Origin: Hyphomonas sp.
GTDB taxonomy: Bacteria; Pseudomonadota; Alphaproteobacteria; Caulobacterales; Hyphomonadaceae
NCBI GenBank assembly: GCA_017792365.1
Contig: CP051229.1
Span: forward strand, 1,674,001 to 1,738,000
Length of the DNA stretch: 64,000 nucleotides
Reading direction: 5' to 3'
The notes under the pieces were generated by a model that had not been told where the DNA came from, made no database searches, and saw only the letters and a list, made by a program, of their open reading frames with translations. Shown here piece by piece: positions 28,011 to 36,879 of this stretch. The position numbers were made by a program, and so were the translations under genes. How positions within the stretch are numbered: position 1 is the stretch's first letter; each line of letters starts with the position of its first letter.

Positions 28011-29294
28011 ATGCCCGAGAAGAAATGGCGCAAACGCCAGATCGGCGACCACGCGCTGGCTCCCGAAACCCTGATGATGGGATACGGCTACGATCCCATG
28101 CTCTCGGAAGGCGCGCTCAAGCCGCCGCAATTCTCCACCTCGACCTTCGTCTTCAAGTCGGCTCAGGACGGCAAGGACTTCTTCGCCACGGCGCAGGGCC
28201 GCCGCCAGCTCGGCCCCGACGAAGACCCCGGCCTCATCTATTCGCGCTTCAACAACCCCAACCTCGAAGTCCTCGAAGACCGCCTCGCCATCTGGGACCG
28301 CGCCGAAGCCAGCCTCGCCTTCGCATCCGGCATGGCGGCCATCTCCACCTGCTTCTGGGCCTTCCTCCGCCCCGGCGATGTCGTCCTGCAGTCCCAGCCC
28401 GTCTACGGCGGCACCGAAACCCTGCTGAACTCCATGCTCCCCGAATTCGGCGTCCACCGCGCCGAGTTCAACGCCGAACACGGCAAGGCCGAAATGCAGG
28501 AAGCCGCCGCCGACGCCACCAGCCTCGGCCGCATCGCGATGATCTACATCGAGACGCCCGCCAACCCGACCAACGCCCTCGTCGACATCGCAGCCGCGCG
28601 CGAAATATCCGACAGCCTCGCCGTCGGCGACTTCCGCCCGCCCGTGATCGTCGACAACACCATGCTCGGCCCGGTCTTCTCCTCCCCGCTCGATCACGGC
28701 GCCGACATCGTCGTCACCTCGCTCACCAAGTATGTCGGCGGCCACTCCGACCTCATCGCCGGCGGCGCCTCGGGTTCAAAGGAGATGCTGGCGCCCGTCC
28801 GCAAGTTCCGCTCCTACCTGGGCACGATGTGCGACCCGCACACCGCGTGGCTGCTGATGCGCTCGCTCGAGACCCTGAAGCTGCGCATGGAAGCCGCCGC
28901 AACAAACGCCTCGAAAGTCGCCGCCTTCCTGCGCGATCATCCCGCCGTCAAGGACGTCTGGTTCTTGGACTTCCTCCCGGCCGACCACCCCGACCGCCCA
29001 ATCCACGAAATGCAGAACCGCTCCGCCGGCTCGACCTTCTCGTTCGAGGTGAAGGGCGGCGAAGCCGAAGCCTTCAAGGTGCTCGACAGCCTGCAGATCG
29101 CAAAGCTGGCGGTCAGCCTCGGCGGCACGGAAACCCTCGCCTCCCACCCCGCCTCCATGACCCATTCCGGCCTGCCGCAGGAAGAACTCGACCGCATCTC
29201 CATCACCTCGGCAATGATCCGCCTCTCCGTCGGCGTCGAAAACGCCGACGACCTCATCGCCGACCTCAAACAGGCGCTGGATGCAATCCTCTAG
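28011..29294 (+). CDS. Cys/Met metabolism PLP-dependent enzyme (cystathionine gamma-synthase / methionine gamma-lyase type)
   Basis: Fold-type I PLP enzyme acting on sulfur amino acids. ATG 28011 preceded by GGAGG. Motifs: FVFKSAQDGKDFF, IYSRFNNPNLEVLEDRLAIW, SGMAAISTCFWAFLRPGD, QPVYGGTETLL, YIETPANPTNALVDI, VDNTMLGPVF, and PLP Lys about 240 in VTSLTKYVGGHSD. C-terminal SLGGTETLASHPASMTH and IRLSVGVEN as in the family. The 427-residue length and inserted GRRQLGPDEDPG loop fit the group annotated as cystathionine gamma-synthase family protein; substrate remains open. Confidence 0.88.
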   Translation: MPEKKWRKRQIGDHALAPETLMMGYGYDPMLSEGALKPPQFSTSTFVFKSAQDGKDFFATAQGRRQLGPDEDPGLIYSRFNNPNLEVLEDRLAIWDRAEASLAFASGMAAISTCFWAFLRPGDVVLQSQPVYGGTETLLNSMLPEFGVHRAEFNAEHGKAEMQEAAADATSLGRIAMIYIETPANPTNALVDIAAAREISDSLAVGDFRPPVIVDNTMLGPVFSSPLDHGADIVVTSLTKYVGGHSDLIAGGASGSKEMLAPVRKFRSYLGTMCDPHTAWLLMRSLETLKLRMEAAATNASKVAAFLRDHPAVKDVWFLDFLPADHPDRPIHEMQNRSAGSTFSFEVKGGEAEAFKVLDSLQIAKLAVSLGGTETLASHPASMTHSGLPQEELDRISITSAMIRLSVGVENADDLIADLKQALDAIL

Positions 29295-29340
29295 CCCGCC
29301 CCCATCTCCCCGCTCCGACCAGGAGAGGTCTCTGCCCGAT

Positions 29341-29391
29341 CTCCTCCCCCGAACGGGGGAGGTGTCTGCGCAGCAGACGGAGGGGGCGTCA
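29341..29391. repeat. REP-like palindromic repeat, variant middle
   Basis: CTCCCCCGAACGGGGGAGGTG, then hairpin GTCTGCGCAGCAGAC instead of GGTCC..GGACC, ending GGAGGGGGCG. The outer parts are conserved while the second hairpin has changed on both arms, i.e. compensatory change that preserves pairing. Confidence 0.8.
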
Positions 29392-29552
29392 CAGACCACA
29401 TCCGGTCAGGCCCCCACATAGATCGTCATCCCCGGACTCGTCCCAGGGATCCCGGTTGGCCCAGCGCAGGGACTGCCGCCCAACGACCTCATTACAAAAA
29501 ACTTAGTCTCCCGCCTAACTTTCCGCTTGCGCACCCAACCCAGCCCTGATAC

Positions 29553-29568
29553 TTAGGCATATGCCTAA
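29553..29568. promoter_or_regulatory. 16-base perfect palindrome over the start codon of the ArsR-type gene
   Basis: TTAGGCATATGCCTAA spans the ATG at 29561. A TTGCGC (29527) and TACTTA (29550) pair 17 bases apart would place transcription start at about the ATG, so the mRNA may be leaderless and the palindrome a self-operator. Inferred from sequence only. Confidence 0.6.
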
Positions 29569-29929
29569 CCAAACCGCCACACTCGACAGCGCCTTCTACG
29601 CCCTCAGCGACGCCACCCGCCGAGCCGTGGTCCAGCAGCTCGCCATGGGCCCGTCCACGGTCAGCGAACTCGCCGAGCCGTTCGACATGGCGATGCCGTC
29701 CTTCCTCCAGCACATCCGTGTGCTGGAATCCTGCGGCCTGATCCGCACCCGGAAGGAGGGCCGGACCCGCCATTGCGAGTTCGCACCCGCCCAGCTCAGC
29801 CAGGCCCAGGACTGGCTGGGGAAACAACGAAAGATCTGGGAAGGCCGGCTCGACCGGCTGGAATCCTACCTCGAAACGCTAGACGCGCCTGAAGCAGAAA
29901 CGCCCTCCCAAAAGGAAAAGAAGAAATGA
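29561..29929 (+). CDS. ArsR/SmtB-family winged-helix transcriptional regulator
   Basis: 122 residues. Winged HTH: LSDATRRAVVQQLAMGPSTVSELAEPFDMAMPSFLQHIRVLESCGLIRTRKEGRTRHCEF, with recognition helix around MPSFLQHIRVL. No metal-binding CxC motif, so probably not a metal sensor. C-terminal basic helical tail (GKQRKIWEGRLDRLESYLETL). Its stop overlaps the ATG of the SRPBCC gene by four bases; ArsR plus SRPBCC pairs of this kind are widespread and usually co-regulated. Confidence 0.9.
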   Translation: MPNQTATLDSAFYALSDATRRAVVQQLAMGPSTVSELAEPFDMAMPSFLQHIRVLESCGLIRTRKEGRTRHCEFAPAQLSQAQDWLGKQRKIWEGRLDRLESYLETLDAPEAETPSQKEKKK

Positions 29930-30411
29930 TCGAAGATTTCAATCCAAAGCTCGACCTCAAGCTGGAACGCAAGCTGAAGGCCAGCCCCGAACTGGTCTGG
30001 AAATGCTGGACCACGCCCGAGCACCTGATGCCGTGGTTCTGCCCCCAGCCATGGAAAACCACGGAATGCCGCATCGACCTGCGCCCCGGCGGCGAGTTCT
30101 TCACCCGCATGGAAGGCCCGAACGGAGAGAACAATCCCAATTCCGGCTGCTACCTCGAGGTCGAGCCGACCCGCAAACTGGTGTGGACCTCATCCCTCCT
30201 GCCGGCCTACCGCCCGGTGAAGGACGGCTTCCTCCCCTTCACCGCCTTCCTTTTCATCGAGCCCGACGGCAAGGGCGGCACCGACTACACCGCCTTCGCC
30301 CGCCACGGCGACCCGGACTCGCTCAAGCAGCACGAAGACATGGGCTTCCACGACGGCTGGGGAACCGTCGCCGGCCAGCTCGACGCCTACGCCCAGAAAC
30401 TGAAAGCCTGA
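29926..30411 (+). CDS. SRPBCC (AHSA1-like) domain protein
   Basis: 161 residues, helix-grip fold. Family start LKLERKLKASPELVWKCWTTPEHLMPWFCP, then DLRPGGEFFTRMEGP and closing FHDGWGTVAGQLDAYAQKL, all typical of AHSA1/SRPBCC proteins that bind small hydrophobic ligands. Translationally coupled (ATGA) to the ArsR gene. Ligand unknown. Confidence 0.9.
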   Translation: MIEDFNPKLDLKLERKLKASPELVWKCWTTPEHLMPWFCPQPWKTTECRIDLRPGGEFFTRMEGPNGENNPNSGCYLEVEPTRKLVWTSSLLPAYRPVKDGFLPFTAFLFIEPDGKGGTDYTAFARHGDPDSLKQHEDMGFHDGWGTVAGQLDAYAQKLKA

Positions 30412-30470
30412 TCGCCAACCCGCTTTCCTCCCCACCACAAGCATAACGTTGAAAAACGAACCCGCGGCAA

Positions 30471-30520
30471 CCTCCTCCCCCGAACGGGGGAGGTGGTCCG
30501 AAGGACCGGAGGGGGACCCG
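30471..30520. repeat. REP-like palindromic repeat, full unit
   Basis: CTCCCCCGAACGGGGGAGGT followed by GGTCCGAAGGACC and GGAGGGGGACC; differs from the 27717 copy at a few bases only. Confidence 0.85.
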
Positions 30521-30607
30521 CATCCTCGACGTCCTCCACCGCCAGCTTGCCCGGCGCAAACATTCACCTACCCTGCGGCCCAGCAACAAGCTGCAGGAAA
30601 CGCCCGC

Positions 30608-31645
30608 ATGTCCCTGACCCGCCGCCTCGCCCTGCTCGTCGCGGCGTCGTTCGCCGCCGCCTGCGCCACCGCACCGTCGTCCGATGCGCCGCCGCCCGCA
30701 TGGAACGCGGACGCCCTCGCCGAAGTCGTCAGCTACGCACAGGCCCAGAACACAACCGGCTTTCTCATCCTCCAGAACGGCGCGACCATCACCGAACACA
30801 ACTGGCCGCTCCCGGACAGCGCCGCCGAATTCAAGGCCAACTTCACCTACGGAACGACAGCGTCCGGCGCCCTCCTGGAAGATGTCGCCTCACAACAGAA
30901 GAGCTTCATCGCCATCCTCATCGGCGTCGCCGTCGACAAGGACCTGCTCAACCTCGACGCACCGGTCTCCAGCATCATCGGCGCAGGATGGACCAGCGCC
31001 CCGGAAACAGAGCCGCGCATCACGGTGCGCCACCTCCTCGAGATGAATTCCGGCCTCACCGAACAGCTCACCGCCGACGCAGAGCCCGGCGAGACATTCT
31101 TCTACAACACGCCCGCCTACGCCTTCCTCAAGCCCGTCTTGGAAACCATCACCGGCAAGCCGCTCGAAGCGCTCACCGCGGAATGGCTCACCGAGCCCGC
31201 CGGCATGGCCGACACTGCATGGCGACAGCGGCCCGCAGCCTTCGCAAACGTCGGCAACCCCACCGGCCTCGTCACCGCCCCGCGCGACATCGCAACGATG
31301 GGCCAGCTGATCCTCGACAGGGGCCTCGCCGCAGACGGAACCCGCATCCTCTCCGAAACCCAGCTTGCCGAAATGCTCGCGCCCACATCGACCAATCCCG
31401 CCTACGCACAGCTCTGGTGGCTGAACGGCGGCGACCACCACTACAGACCGGCGACCGACCGCCGCTTCCCGGGCCCGTTCATTGAAACGGCGCCAGCCGA
31501 TCTCATCGCCGCGCAGGGCGCGATGGACCGCAAGCTCTTCATCGTCCCGTCCATGAATCTCGTCGTCGCACGCACCGGACAGGCGGCCGAGCCGGGCTTC
31601 AATGAACGTCTCTGGCGCCTGATCGTGGCCGCCGCGCCCCACTGA
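30608..31645 (+). CDS. Serine hydrolase / beta-lactamase-family lipoprotein
   Basis: ATG 30608 (AGGAA upstream) gives signal MSLTRRLALLVAASFAAACA with lipobox AAAC. S-x-x-K motif in SQQKSF (about residue 97), preceded by a degenerate DVA segment; FFYNTPAYAFLKPVLE is the Y-x-N-like second motif; LDAPVSSIIG and RHLLEMNSGL are family landmarks. C-terminal part LWWLNGGDHH and PADLIAAQGAMDRKLFIVP correspond to the closing motif of this hydrolase group. 345 residues. Unrelated in detail to the hydrolase at 16330. Confidence 0.85.
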   Translation: MSLTRRLALLVAASFAAACATAPSSDAPPPAWNADALAEVVSYAQAQNTTGFLILQNGATITEHNWPLPDSAAEFKANFTYGTTASGALLEDVASQQKSFIAILIGVAVDKDLLNLDAPVSSIIGAGWTSAPETEPRITVRHLLEMNSGLTEQLTADAEPGETFFYNTPAYAFLKPVLETITGKPLEALTAEWLTEPAGMADTAWRQRPAAFANVGNPTGLVTAPRDIATMGQLILDRGLAADGTRILSETQLAEMLAPTSTNPAYAQLWWLNGGDHHYRPATDRRFPGPFIETAPADLIAAQGAMDRKLFIVPSMNLVVARTGQAAEPGFNERLWRLIVAAAPH

Positions 31646-31747
31646 TCGTCGATTCAAGCCTTCAAATCCGCGCCGCCCTCGTGCTACCCCACTTTCGGGA
31701 CGCAGTTTCAGTCGTCCGCCGACACCAATTCCGAGGAGCCGCCGCAA

Positions 31748-32818
31748 GTGAAATCCCAATGCATCGTCGAATACGGCAAGCCGCTTGAAGAAGTCGTCGG
31801 CGACATCCCGACGCCGACCGGCACGCAGGTCCTCGTCAAGATCACCCACGCCGGCGTCTGCCATTCCGACGTTCACATCCAGGACGGCTACGTCCCGCTC
31901 GGCGACGGCCAGAAGCAGGACTGGACGCGCGGCCGCTCCCTGCCGCACACGATGGGCCACGAAATCGAAGGCACGCTCGAAGCGGTCGGCGCCGATGCAG
32001 AATCCCTGCTCAACGGCCGCAAGGTCGGCGAACGCTTCGTCGTCTTCCCGTGGATCGGCTGCGGCGAGTGCGCCGTCTGCGCCCGCGACCAGGAGCACAT
32101 CTGCAACAAGCCGCAGCAGATCGGCATCCAGGTCGCCGGCGGGTATGCCGAATACGTCCTCGTCCCGCACCCGAAATACCTGCTCGACGCGTCAGGCGTG
32201 CAGGCGGGCCTTGCCGCCACCTACATGTGCTCGGGCGTCACGGCCTATGCCGCCATGAAGAAGATCCCGGCCGTCTTCGAAGGCGAGTCGATCCTCATCG
32301 TGGGCCTCGGCGGCGTCGGCATGATGGGCGTCCAGTTCGCCCGCGCCATGTTCCCGACCGCGAAAATCCTCGGCTGCGACATCGACGAGTCCAAACTTGA
32401 AGCCGCAAAGGCCGCCGGCGCAGACGCCGTCTACAACTCGTCAGACCCCGCCAACATCAAGCAACTGAAGAAGGATACCGATGGCGGCGTCGCTGCGGCC
32501 GTCGATTTCGTCGGCGCGGAAGCCTCGCTGAACTTTGCCAACGGCGCCATCCGGCGCGGCGGCGCCATCGTTGTCGTCGGCCTCTTCGGCGGCAAGTTCT
32601 CGACGCCGATCCCGCTGATCCCCCAGCGCCCCTTCTCGATCATCGGCTCCTACACCGGCTCGCTCGGCGAAACGAAGGAGATGATGGAGCTGGTTCAGGC
32701 CGGCAAGATCAAACCCATCCCGATCGAAGAGCGCGCGCTCGATCAGGCGGAAGCGACGCTCAACGGCCTGCGCGAGGGCAAGATCGTCGGCCGCGTCGTG
32801 CTCACGCCGCAGGGATGA
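31748..32818 (+). CDS. Zinc-dependent alcohol dehydrogenase (MDR superfamily)
   Basis: GTG start with GAGGAG upstream. Catalytic zinc site: AGVCHSDVH (Cys), GHEIEG (His-Glu) and a later Cys; structural zinc lobe GCGECAVCARDQEHIC with spacing C-x2-C-x2-C-x7-C. NAD(P) fold: ILIVGLGGVGMMGVQFARAM and CDIDESKLEAAKAAGAD (Asp after beta2 suggests NAD). 356 residues. Substrate (simple alcohol/aldehyde) not deducible. Confidence 0.9.
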   Translation: MKSQCIVEYGKPLEEVVGDIPTPTGTQVLVKITHAGVCHSDVHIQDGYVPLGDGQKQDWTRGRSLPHTMGHEIEGTLEAVGADAESLLNGRKVGERFVVFPWIGCGECAVCARDQEHICNKPQQIGIQVAGGYAEYVLVPHPKYLLDASGVQAGLAATYMCSGVTAYAAMKKIPAVFEGESILIVGLGGVGMMGVQFARAMFPTAKILGCDIDESKLEAAKAAGADAVYNSSDPANIKQLKKDTDGGVAAAVDFVGAEASLNFANGAIRRGGAIVVVGLFGGKFSTPIPLIPQRPFSIIGSYTGSLGETKEMMELVQAGKIKPIPIEERALDQAEATLNGLREGKIVGRVVLTPQG

Positions 32819-32866
32819 CCTGAAGGCGCGGGGCGGCGTGCGCCTCGCGCCGCCAATTTCGGTTGC

Positions 32867-35569
32867 CTATGCAGACCGCAAAGACTGGTCATCGACGCCA
32901 GTCTCGCCCGACAGCACGTCCATCACCTTGCGATTGAATTCCGTCTGGTCGATCGGCTTGGCGATATAATCGTCCATGCCCATGCGCAGAAACTTCTGGG
33001 CGTCGCCTTCCATTGCATGCGCCGTCAGCGCGATCACCTTGATGTCGCGCCAGGGCTGATCGCTATTGCGGATTCGCGAGATCACCTCGCGCCCATCCAT
33101 AACCGGCATGTGCACATCCAGCAGCACCAGGTCGAACGCCTCCGACTTTAGCCGCTCCAGCGCCTCCGCCCCGTCCAGCGCCTCGACCACATCCGCTTTG
33201 AACGCCCTCAGGAAGATACGCGCCACTTTCCGGTTCACCGCGTTGTCATCGACCAGCAGCACGCGCGGCCCCGCGCCCGTCGAAGCCTGCCCAGCCTCAG
33301 CCTCCCTCGCGTCGCCATCCTCATCCGCGCTATCGCCAGCCAGCATGCACTGGAACCGCAATTCAAACGCAGCGCCCCGCCCCGGCGCGCTCGAAACGGT
33401 GACATCGCCGCCCATCAACCGCGCAAGATCGCGCGTGATCGAAAGCCCAAGCCCGGTCCCGCCAAACTTGCGCGTCGTCGATTCATCCGCCTGCGTGAAC
33501 GGCTCGAACAGCCGTGGAATCGATCCCGGCTCAATCCCGATGCCGGTATCGCGCACCGTGATCCGCGCCTCATAGGCGTCGTCCTCTCCCGCCTCGCCAT
33601 CCAGCTCGATCCGCACCCCGCCCACCTCGGTAAACTTCACCGCGTTCGACAAAAGGTTCGACAGGCACTGGCGCAATCGCACCGGATCGAACTTCAGCGG
33701 CGGCGGCGCGCGCTTCGTCACCAGCTTGAGATCGAGACCCTTCGCCTGCGCGCTGGGCTCGAACAGCTTCATCGCCCGCTGGACAGCCGCCTCAAGGTCG
33801 CCCTCGATGAGGTTGACCTCCAGCTTGCCGGCCGAGATTTTCGAGATGTCGAGGATGTCGTTCAGCAGCGACATCAGCGAATTGCCGCAATCCATGATCG
33901 TGCCGACATACTCGCGCTGGTCGTCGCGCAGATCGCCAAGCTCCAGAACCTGCGCCATGCCCAGAACGCCGTTGAGCGGCGTCCGGATCTCGTGGCTCAT
34001 CGACGCAAGGAAATTGCTCTTGGCGACAGCCGCAGCCTCGGCGGCCTGCTTCGCCTCGATCAACGCATGCTCTTCCTGCTTGCGCTGGTTGATGTCCTGA
34101 ACCAGCCCGATGGCGCGTTTCCGGTTGCCGTCCGCATCATGCTCCACGCGCAGGAAGACACGAACCCACAGCTCCTCGTCACCCTCGCGATAGAGCCGCG
34201 CGTCGATGCCGTGCAGGTCCTCTTGGGCATCGCGCGCCCACCAGGCTTCCTCCATCCGCGCCCGGTCCTCGGGGTGGAACATGCCGAACGTGTCTCCGGC
34301 CAGAATTCTCGCGAACGCCGTCGGGCCAATCAGCTCTCGAAACTCCTCAGACGACCACCCCTTCATGGTGACGAGATCGACTTCGAACACGCCCGCTCGC
34401 GCCGCGACCAGTGCAAGGTCCAGCCGCTCCATCGCGACTTCCGCCGCTTCCCGCGCCCGCGCCAGCGCCAGTTCCTGCCGCTTGGTGTCGTTGATGTCCT
34501 GCAACAGCGCGATGACCCGCTCTGGCTTTCCGTCGGCTCCCCTCACGTGGCGCGTCGATGCAAACACCCAGAAGTCACTACCATCAGACCGGTAGAGCCG
34601 CGCTTCGATGCCGTCGACGCCATCGGTATTCCGCTCGATGTGACCAAGGACATGCGCGCGCACGCGCTCCACATCGTCCGGATGATACTTGAGGAAAGGA
34701 TCGCTCTCGGCGCGCGCCAGCGCTTCTTCGCCGAGCAGCTCCGCAAAATAGCTGGAGCCCCAGCTCTTGTCCGTCTTCAGGTCATACTCGAACACGCCGG
34801 CCTTCGCGCCGATCAGCGCCGTCTCAAGCCGCAACTCGTTTCTCGCCGATTCATTCTGAGTCTGCACCAGCGTCGTGACGTCTTCGCTCATCGTGTGAAC
34901 GACGTACTGCCCGTTCTCGCGACGTTCGCCTGGCACGCTGTGAACGCGCATGATGCTCAGCCCGCCATCCGGCTTGCGCACGCGCAAGGTCACGGTCGCC
35001 GCCTGGCCGGTGCGATAGACATACTCCCGCGCTTCGGCTTCCGCCTTGCGGTCATCGGGATGGATGCTTTCCAGCGCGCGCTCCAGCGTCGTCTGCGGCT
35101 TGGAGAGACCCGCCCGGGCCTGCATCACCTCGTCCAGCTCCACGATCTCGGTGATCGGATCAAAAGCCCACGTCCCGATCTCGGCCTGCCGCATCAGGCC
35201 CTTGCGGATGTCCACCGCCGATGCGAGCCGAGAAGCCACGCGCCAATGCCGGGACACATCCTCGATGCGAACAAGTCGTCCGCCCGCATCCGGCAACGGC
35301 GTGGTCTGCAGGTAGATCGGCGCGCCGCGATCCGTGCGGTGCAGACGGTAGATGTCCGCGCCGTCCTCGTGCGCACGCAACTGGCCAATATCCGCCATCA
35401 CCTCGGCGACGGTGCGCCCGCGCGCGCTAGCCGCGCCGCACCCGACCAGCCGCTGGGCCGCGTCGTTGAGATCCGTGATTATTTGATGCTCGTCGACCAG
35501 CGCCGCGCCGATGCCAGCGATGGACAACGCCTCAATCACGGAGACAGTGGCGAGCGCCTCACCTTGCAA
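32867..35569 (-). CDS. Hybrid sensor histidine kinase with four PAS domains and receiver
   Basis: 900 residues, no membrane segment, so a cytoplasmic sensor. Order: PAS-like segments at about 10-110, 125-235, 250-370 and 380-500 (each ending in a PAC-like VIALLQDINDTKRQE / AIGLVQDINQRKQEE), HisKA with phospho-His in FLASMSHEIRTPLNG (about 524), HATPase with NLLSNAVKFTE, DTGIGIEPG and FGGTGLGLSI, then REC with phospho-Asp in LVLLDVHMPVMDG (about 818) and Lys in YIAKPI. The last two PAS domains are clear duplicates. Start: TTG 35569 is the furthest upstream; GTG 35539 is an alternative. Lies 85 bases behind the Crp-type gene. No output regulator is nearby. Confidence 0.93.
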   Translation of the reverse strand: MQGEALATVSVIEALSIAGIGAALVDEHQIITDLNDAAQRLVGCGAASARGRTVAEVMADIGQLRAHEDGADIYRLHRTDRGAPIYLQTTPLPDAGGRLVRIEDVSRHWRVASRLASAVDIRKGLMRQAEIGTWAFDPITEIVELDEVMQARAGLSKPQTTLERALESIHPDDRKAEAEAREYVYRTGQAATVTLRVRKPDGGLSIMRVHSVPGERRENGQYVVHTMSEDVTTLVQTQNESARNELRLETALIGAKAGVFEYDLKTDKSWGSSYFAELLGEEALARAESDPFLKYHPDDVERVRAHVLGHIERNTDGVDGIEARLYRSDGSDFWVFASTRHVRGADGKPERVIALLQDINDTKRQELALARAREAAEVAMERLDLALVAARAGVFEVDLVTMKGWSSEEFRELIGPTAFARILAGDTFGMFHPEDRARMEEAWWARDAQEDLHGIDARLYREGDEELWVRVFLRVEHDADGNRKRAIGLVQDINQRKQEEHALIEAKQAAEAAAVAKSNFLASMSHEIRTPLNGVLGMAQVLELGDLRDDQREYVGTIMDCGNSLMSLLNDILDISKISAGKLEVNLIEGDLEAAVQRAMKLFEPSAQAKGLDLKLVTKRAPPPLKFDPVRLRQCLSNLLSNAVKFTEVGGVRIELDGEAGEDDAYEARITVRDTGIGIEPGSIPRLFEPFTQADESTTRKFGGTGLGLSITRDLARLMGGDVTVSSAPGRGAAFELRFQCMLAGDSADEDGDAREAEAGQASTGAGPRVLLVDDNAVNRKVARIFLRAFKADVVEALDGAEALERLKSEAFDLVLLDVHMPVMDGREVISRIRNSDQPWRDIKVIALTAHAMEGDAQKFLRMGMDDYIAKPIDQTEFNRKVMDVLSGETGVDDQSLRSA

Positions 35570-35654
35570 GGAATACAGTCCCGATCCGAATCAAGTGCTG
35601 GACTGTGCACTCATACGGCCGAACCGTTAACTTCGCATTGCCGGTTGTTTACAA

Positions 35655-36422
35655 TTATGGCGCAGGTATGCGGTCGGTTCTCTGTGTGAAATGAAGATAA
35701 TCGCTCTCGAACCCTGCGATACGCCGCAGGATATCCACACGGTTCAGCCGCAGACGTCCAGAGCGGTAATCCACAGCCCCAAGCTCCGAAAGCTTCCGGA
35801 ACGTCCGGGTCACGTGAATCGAGCTCAACCCGAGAATATCCGCAAAGTCCTCCTGGATGAGAGGAATGGTGAGCACGTCGCCGCTATGGCGCTCGATCAT
35901 CTCAAGGCGCGATGCGATCTCGCAGATCACGTGAGCCAGGCGCTCAAGCGCGTCGCGACGACCCAGCGAAACAACACGCTCCGCCAGCAGCGATTCCTCT
36001 TGCGCATTCGCCCACATCAGCGCCGCCGCAAGACCCTTGTGGTCTTCCAGCAGCCGGTCGATGTCCGGCGCCTTCAGCCGGAATACCGAGCAATTCGTCC
36101 GCGTCGTCAGATCGAATTCCGACATCCGGAACATCATCGCATTGAAGCACAGGAAGTCGCCCGGCAGCGCCACGTTGACGATCTGGCGCCCGCCTCCCGG
36201 CAGGAAGCGCGACCGCACTACCCATCCGTCTTCAATAAGGTAGATGCTGTCATACTTGTCGCCAGCCGAGATAATCGTATGCCCGGCAGGAAAGCTCATG
36301 CGCTCGCGCGTCAGCTCCATCAGATCCTTGCGCAGCGGATCCAGCATCGGGAAATAGCCGGATACTTTCTTCACGAGATCGGCCGTCATTTCATCGGCCC
36401 CAGGAAGCACTGGCATATCCAT
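35655..36422 (-). CDS. Crp/Fnr-family transcriptional regulator
   Basis: N-terminal cyclic-nucleotide-binding-like barrel (MSFPAGHTIISAGDKYDSIYLIEDGWVVR), long dimer helix, and C-terminal HTH with TIPLIQEDFADILGLSSIHVTRTFRKL. No Fnr-type Cys cluster; cAMP-contact Arg/Ser are not evident, so the signal is unknown. ATG 36422 with AGGAGG at good distance. Family members with this ending (HFTQRTDR) are common in alphaproteobacteria. Sits between a small protein gene and the hybrid kinase, all on the minus strand. Confidence 0.9.
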   Translation of the reverse strand: MDMPVLPGADEMTADLVKKVSGYFPMLDPLRKDLMELTRERMSFPAGHTIISAGDKYDSIYLIEDGWVVRSRFLPGGGRQIVNVALPGDFLCFNAMMFRMSEFDLTTRTNCSVFRLKAPDIDRLLEDHKGLAAALMWANAQEESLLAERVVSLGRRDALERLAHVICEIASRLEMIERHSGDVLTIPLIQEDFADILGLSSIHVTRTFRKLSELGAVDYRSGRLRLNRVDILRRIAGFESDYLHFTQRTDRIPAP

Positions 36423-36472
36423 TGTCTTGTCCTCCTGACCTGTTCGGTCACTTTCCTTCCCCCTTTCGTGGA

Positions 36473-36751
36473 TTAAAGGTGCGCGGCAGCCCGAATGGCG
36501 TTCGCGCCGGTGAGAATACGCTCCATCAACTGGGCGGCGTCAGCGTGCGTTTCCGCAGAGACGACGCTCGGTTCGGCGCGCATATGACTTTCGATTCCCG
36601 ATCGTATCGCCTCGTCGATCTCATCGGCGTCGAGGAGCTTCCGCTCCTTCAGCGCAACAATGAGCGACTCGCAGATACTGATCGCGGCAAGCGACATCGC
36701 GAGGCTCTGGCGAACCTCATCACGACTGGAAACTGAAGGTCTGTCCGTCAC
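36473..36751 (-). CDS. Hypothetical small alpha-helical protein
   Basis: 92 residues from GTG 36751, which has AGGAGA five bases upstream (a TTG at 36766 lacks one). Sequence is helical and amphipathic: VRQSLAMSLAAISICESLIVALKERKLLDADEIDEAI. No recognised family. First gene of a probable transcript with the Crp-type regulator 50 bases downstream. Confidence 0.65.
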   Translation of the reverse strand: MTDRPSVSSRDEVRQSLAMSLAAISICESLIVALKERKLLDADEIDEAIRSGIESHMRAEPSVVSAETHADAAQLMERILTGANAIRAAAHL

Positions 36752-36879
36752 GCCGTTCTCCTGCAAACTAACACAGGATCAACGGGTATTTCCCGGAGCG
36801 GTTCCCGCACCGGGCCCAAAACGTTCGTTACCAACGGGCTAAAAAGTGGCGGAAATCAGTCGACTGGCCCAGATTCCCT

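Noticed and set aside
13178-30520. Possible CRISPR array from recurring palindromes
   Set aside because: Copies are kilobases apart, at irregular intervals, without equal-length spacers or cas genes.
30890-32170. 426-residue minus-strand open frame across the serine hydrolase and alcohol dehydrogenase
   Set aside because: It spans two well-supported plus-strand genes and their spacer and shows no domain pattern.
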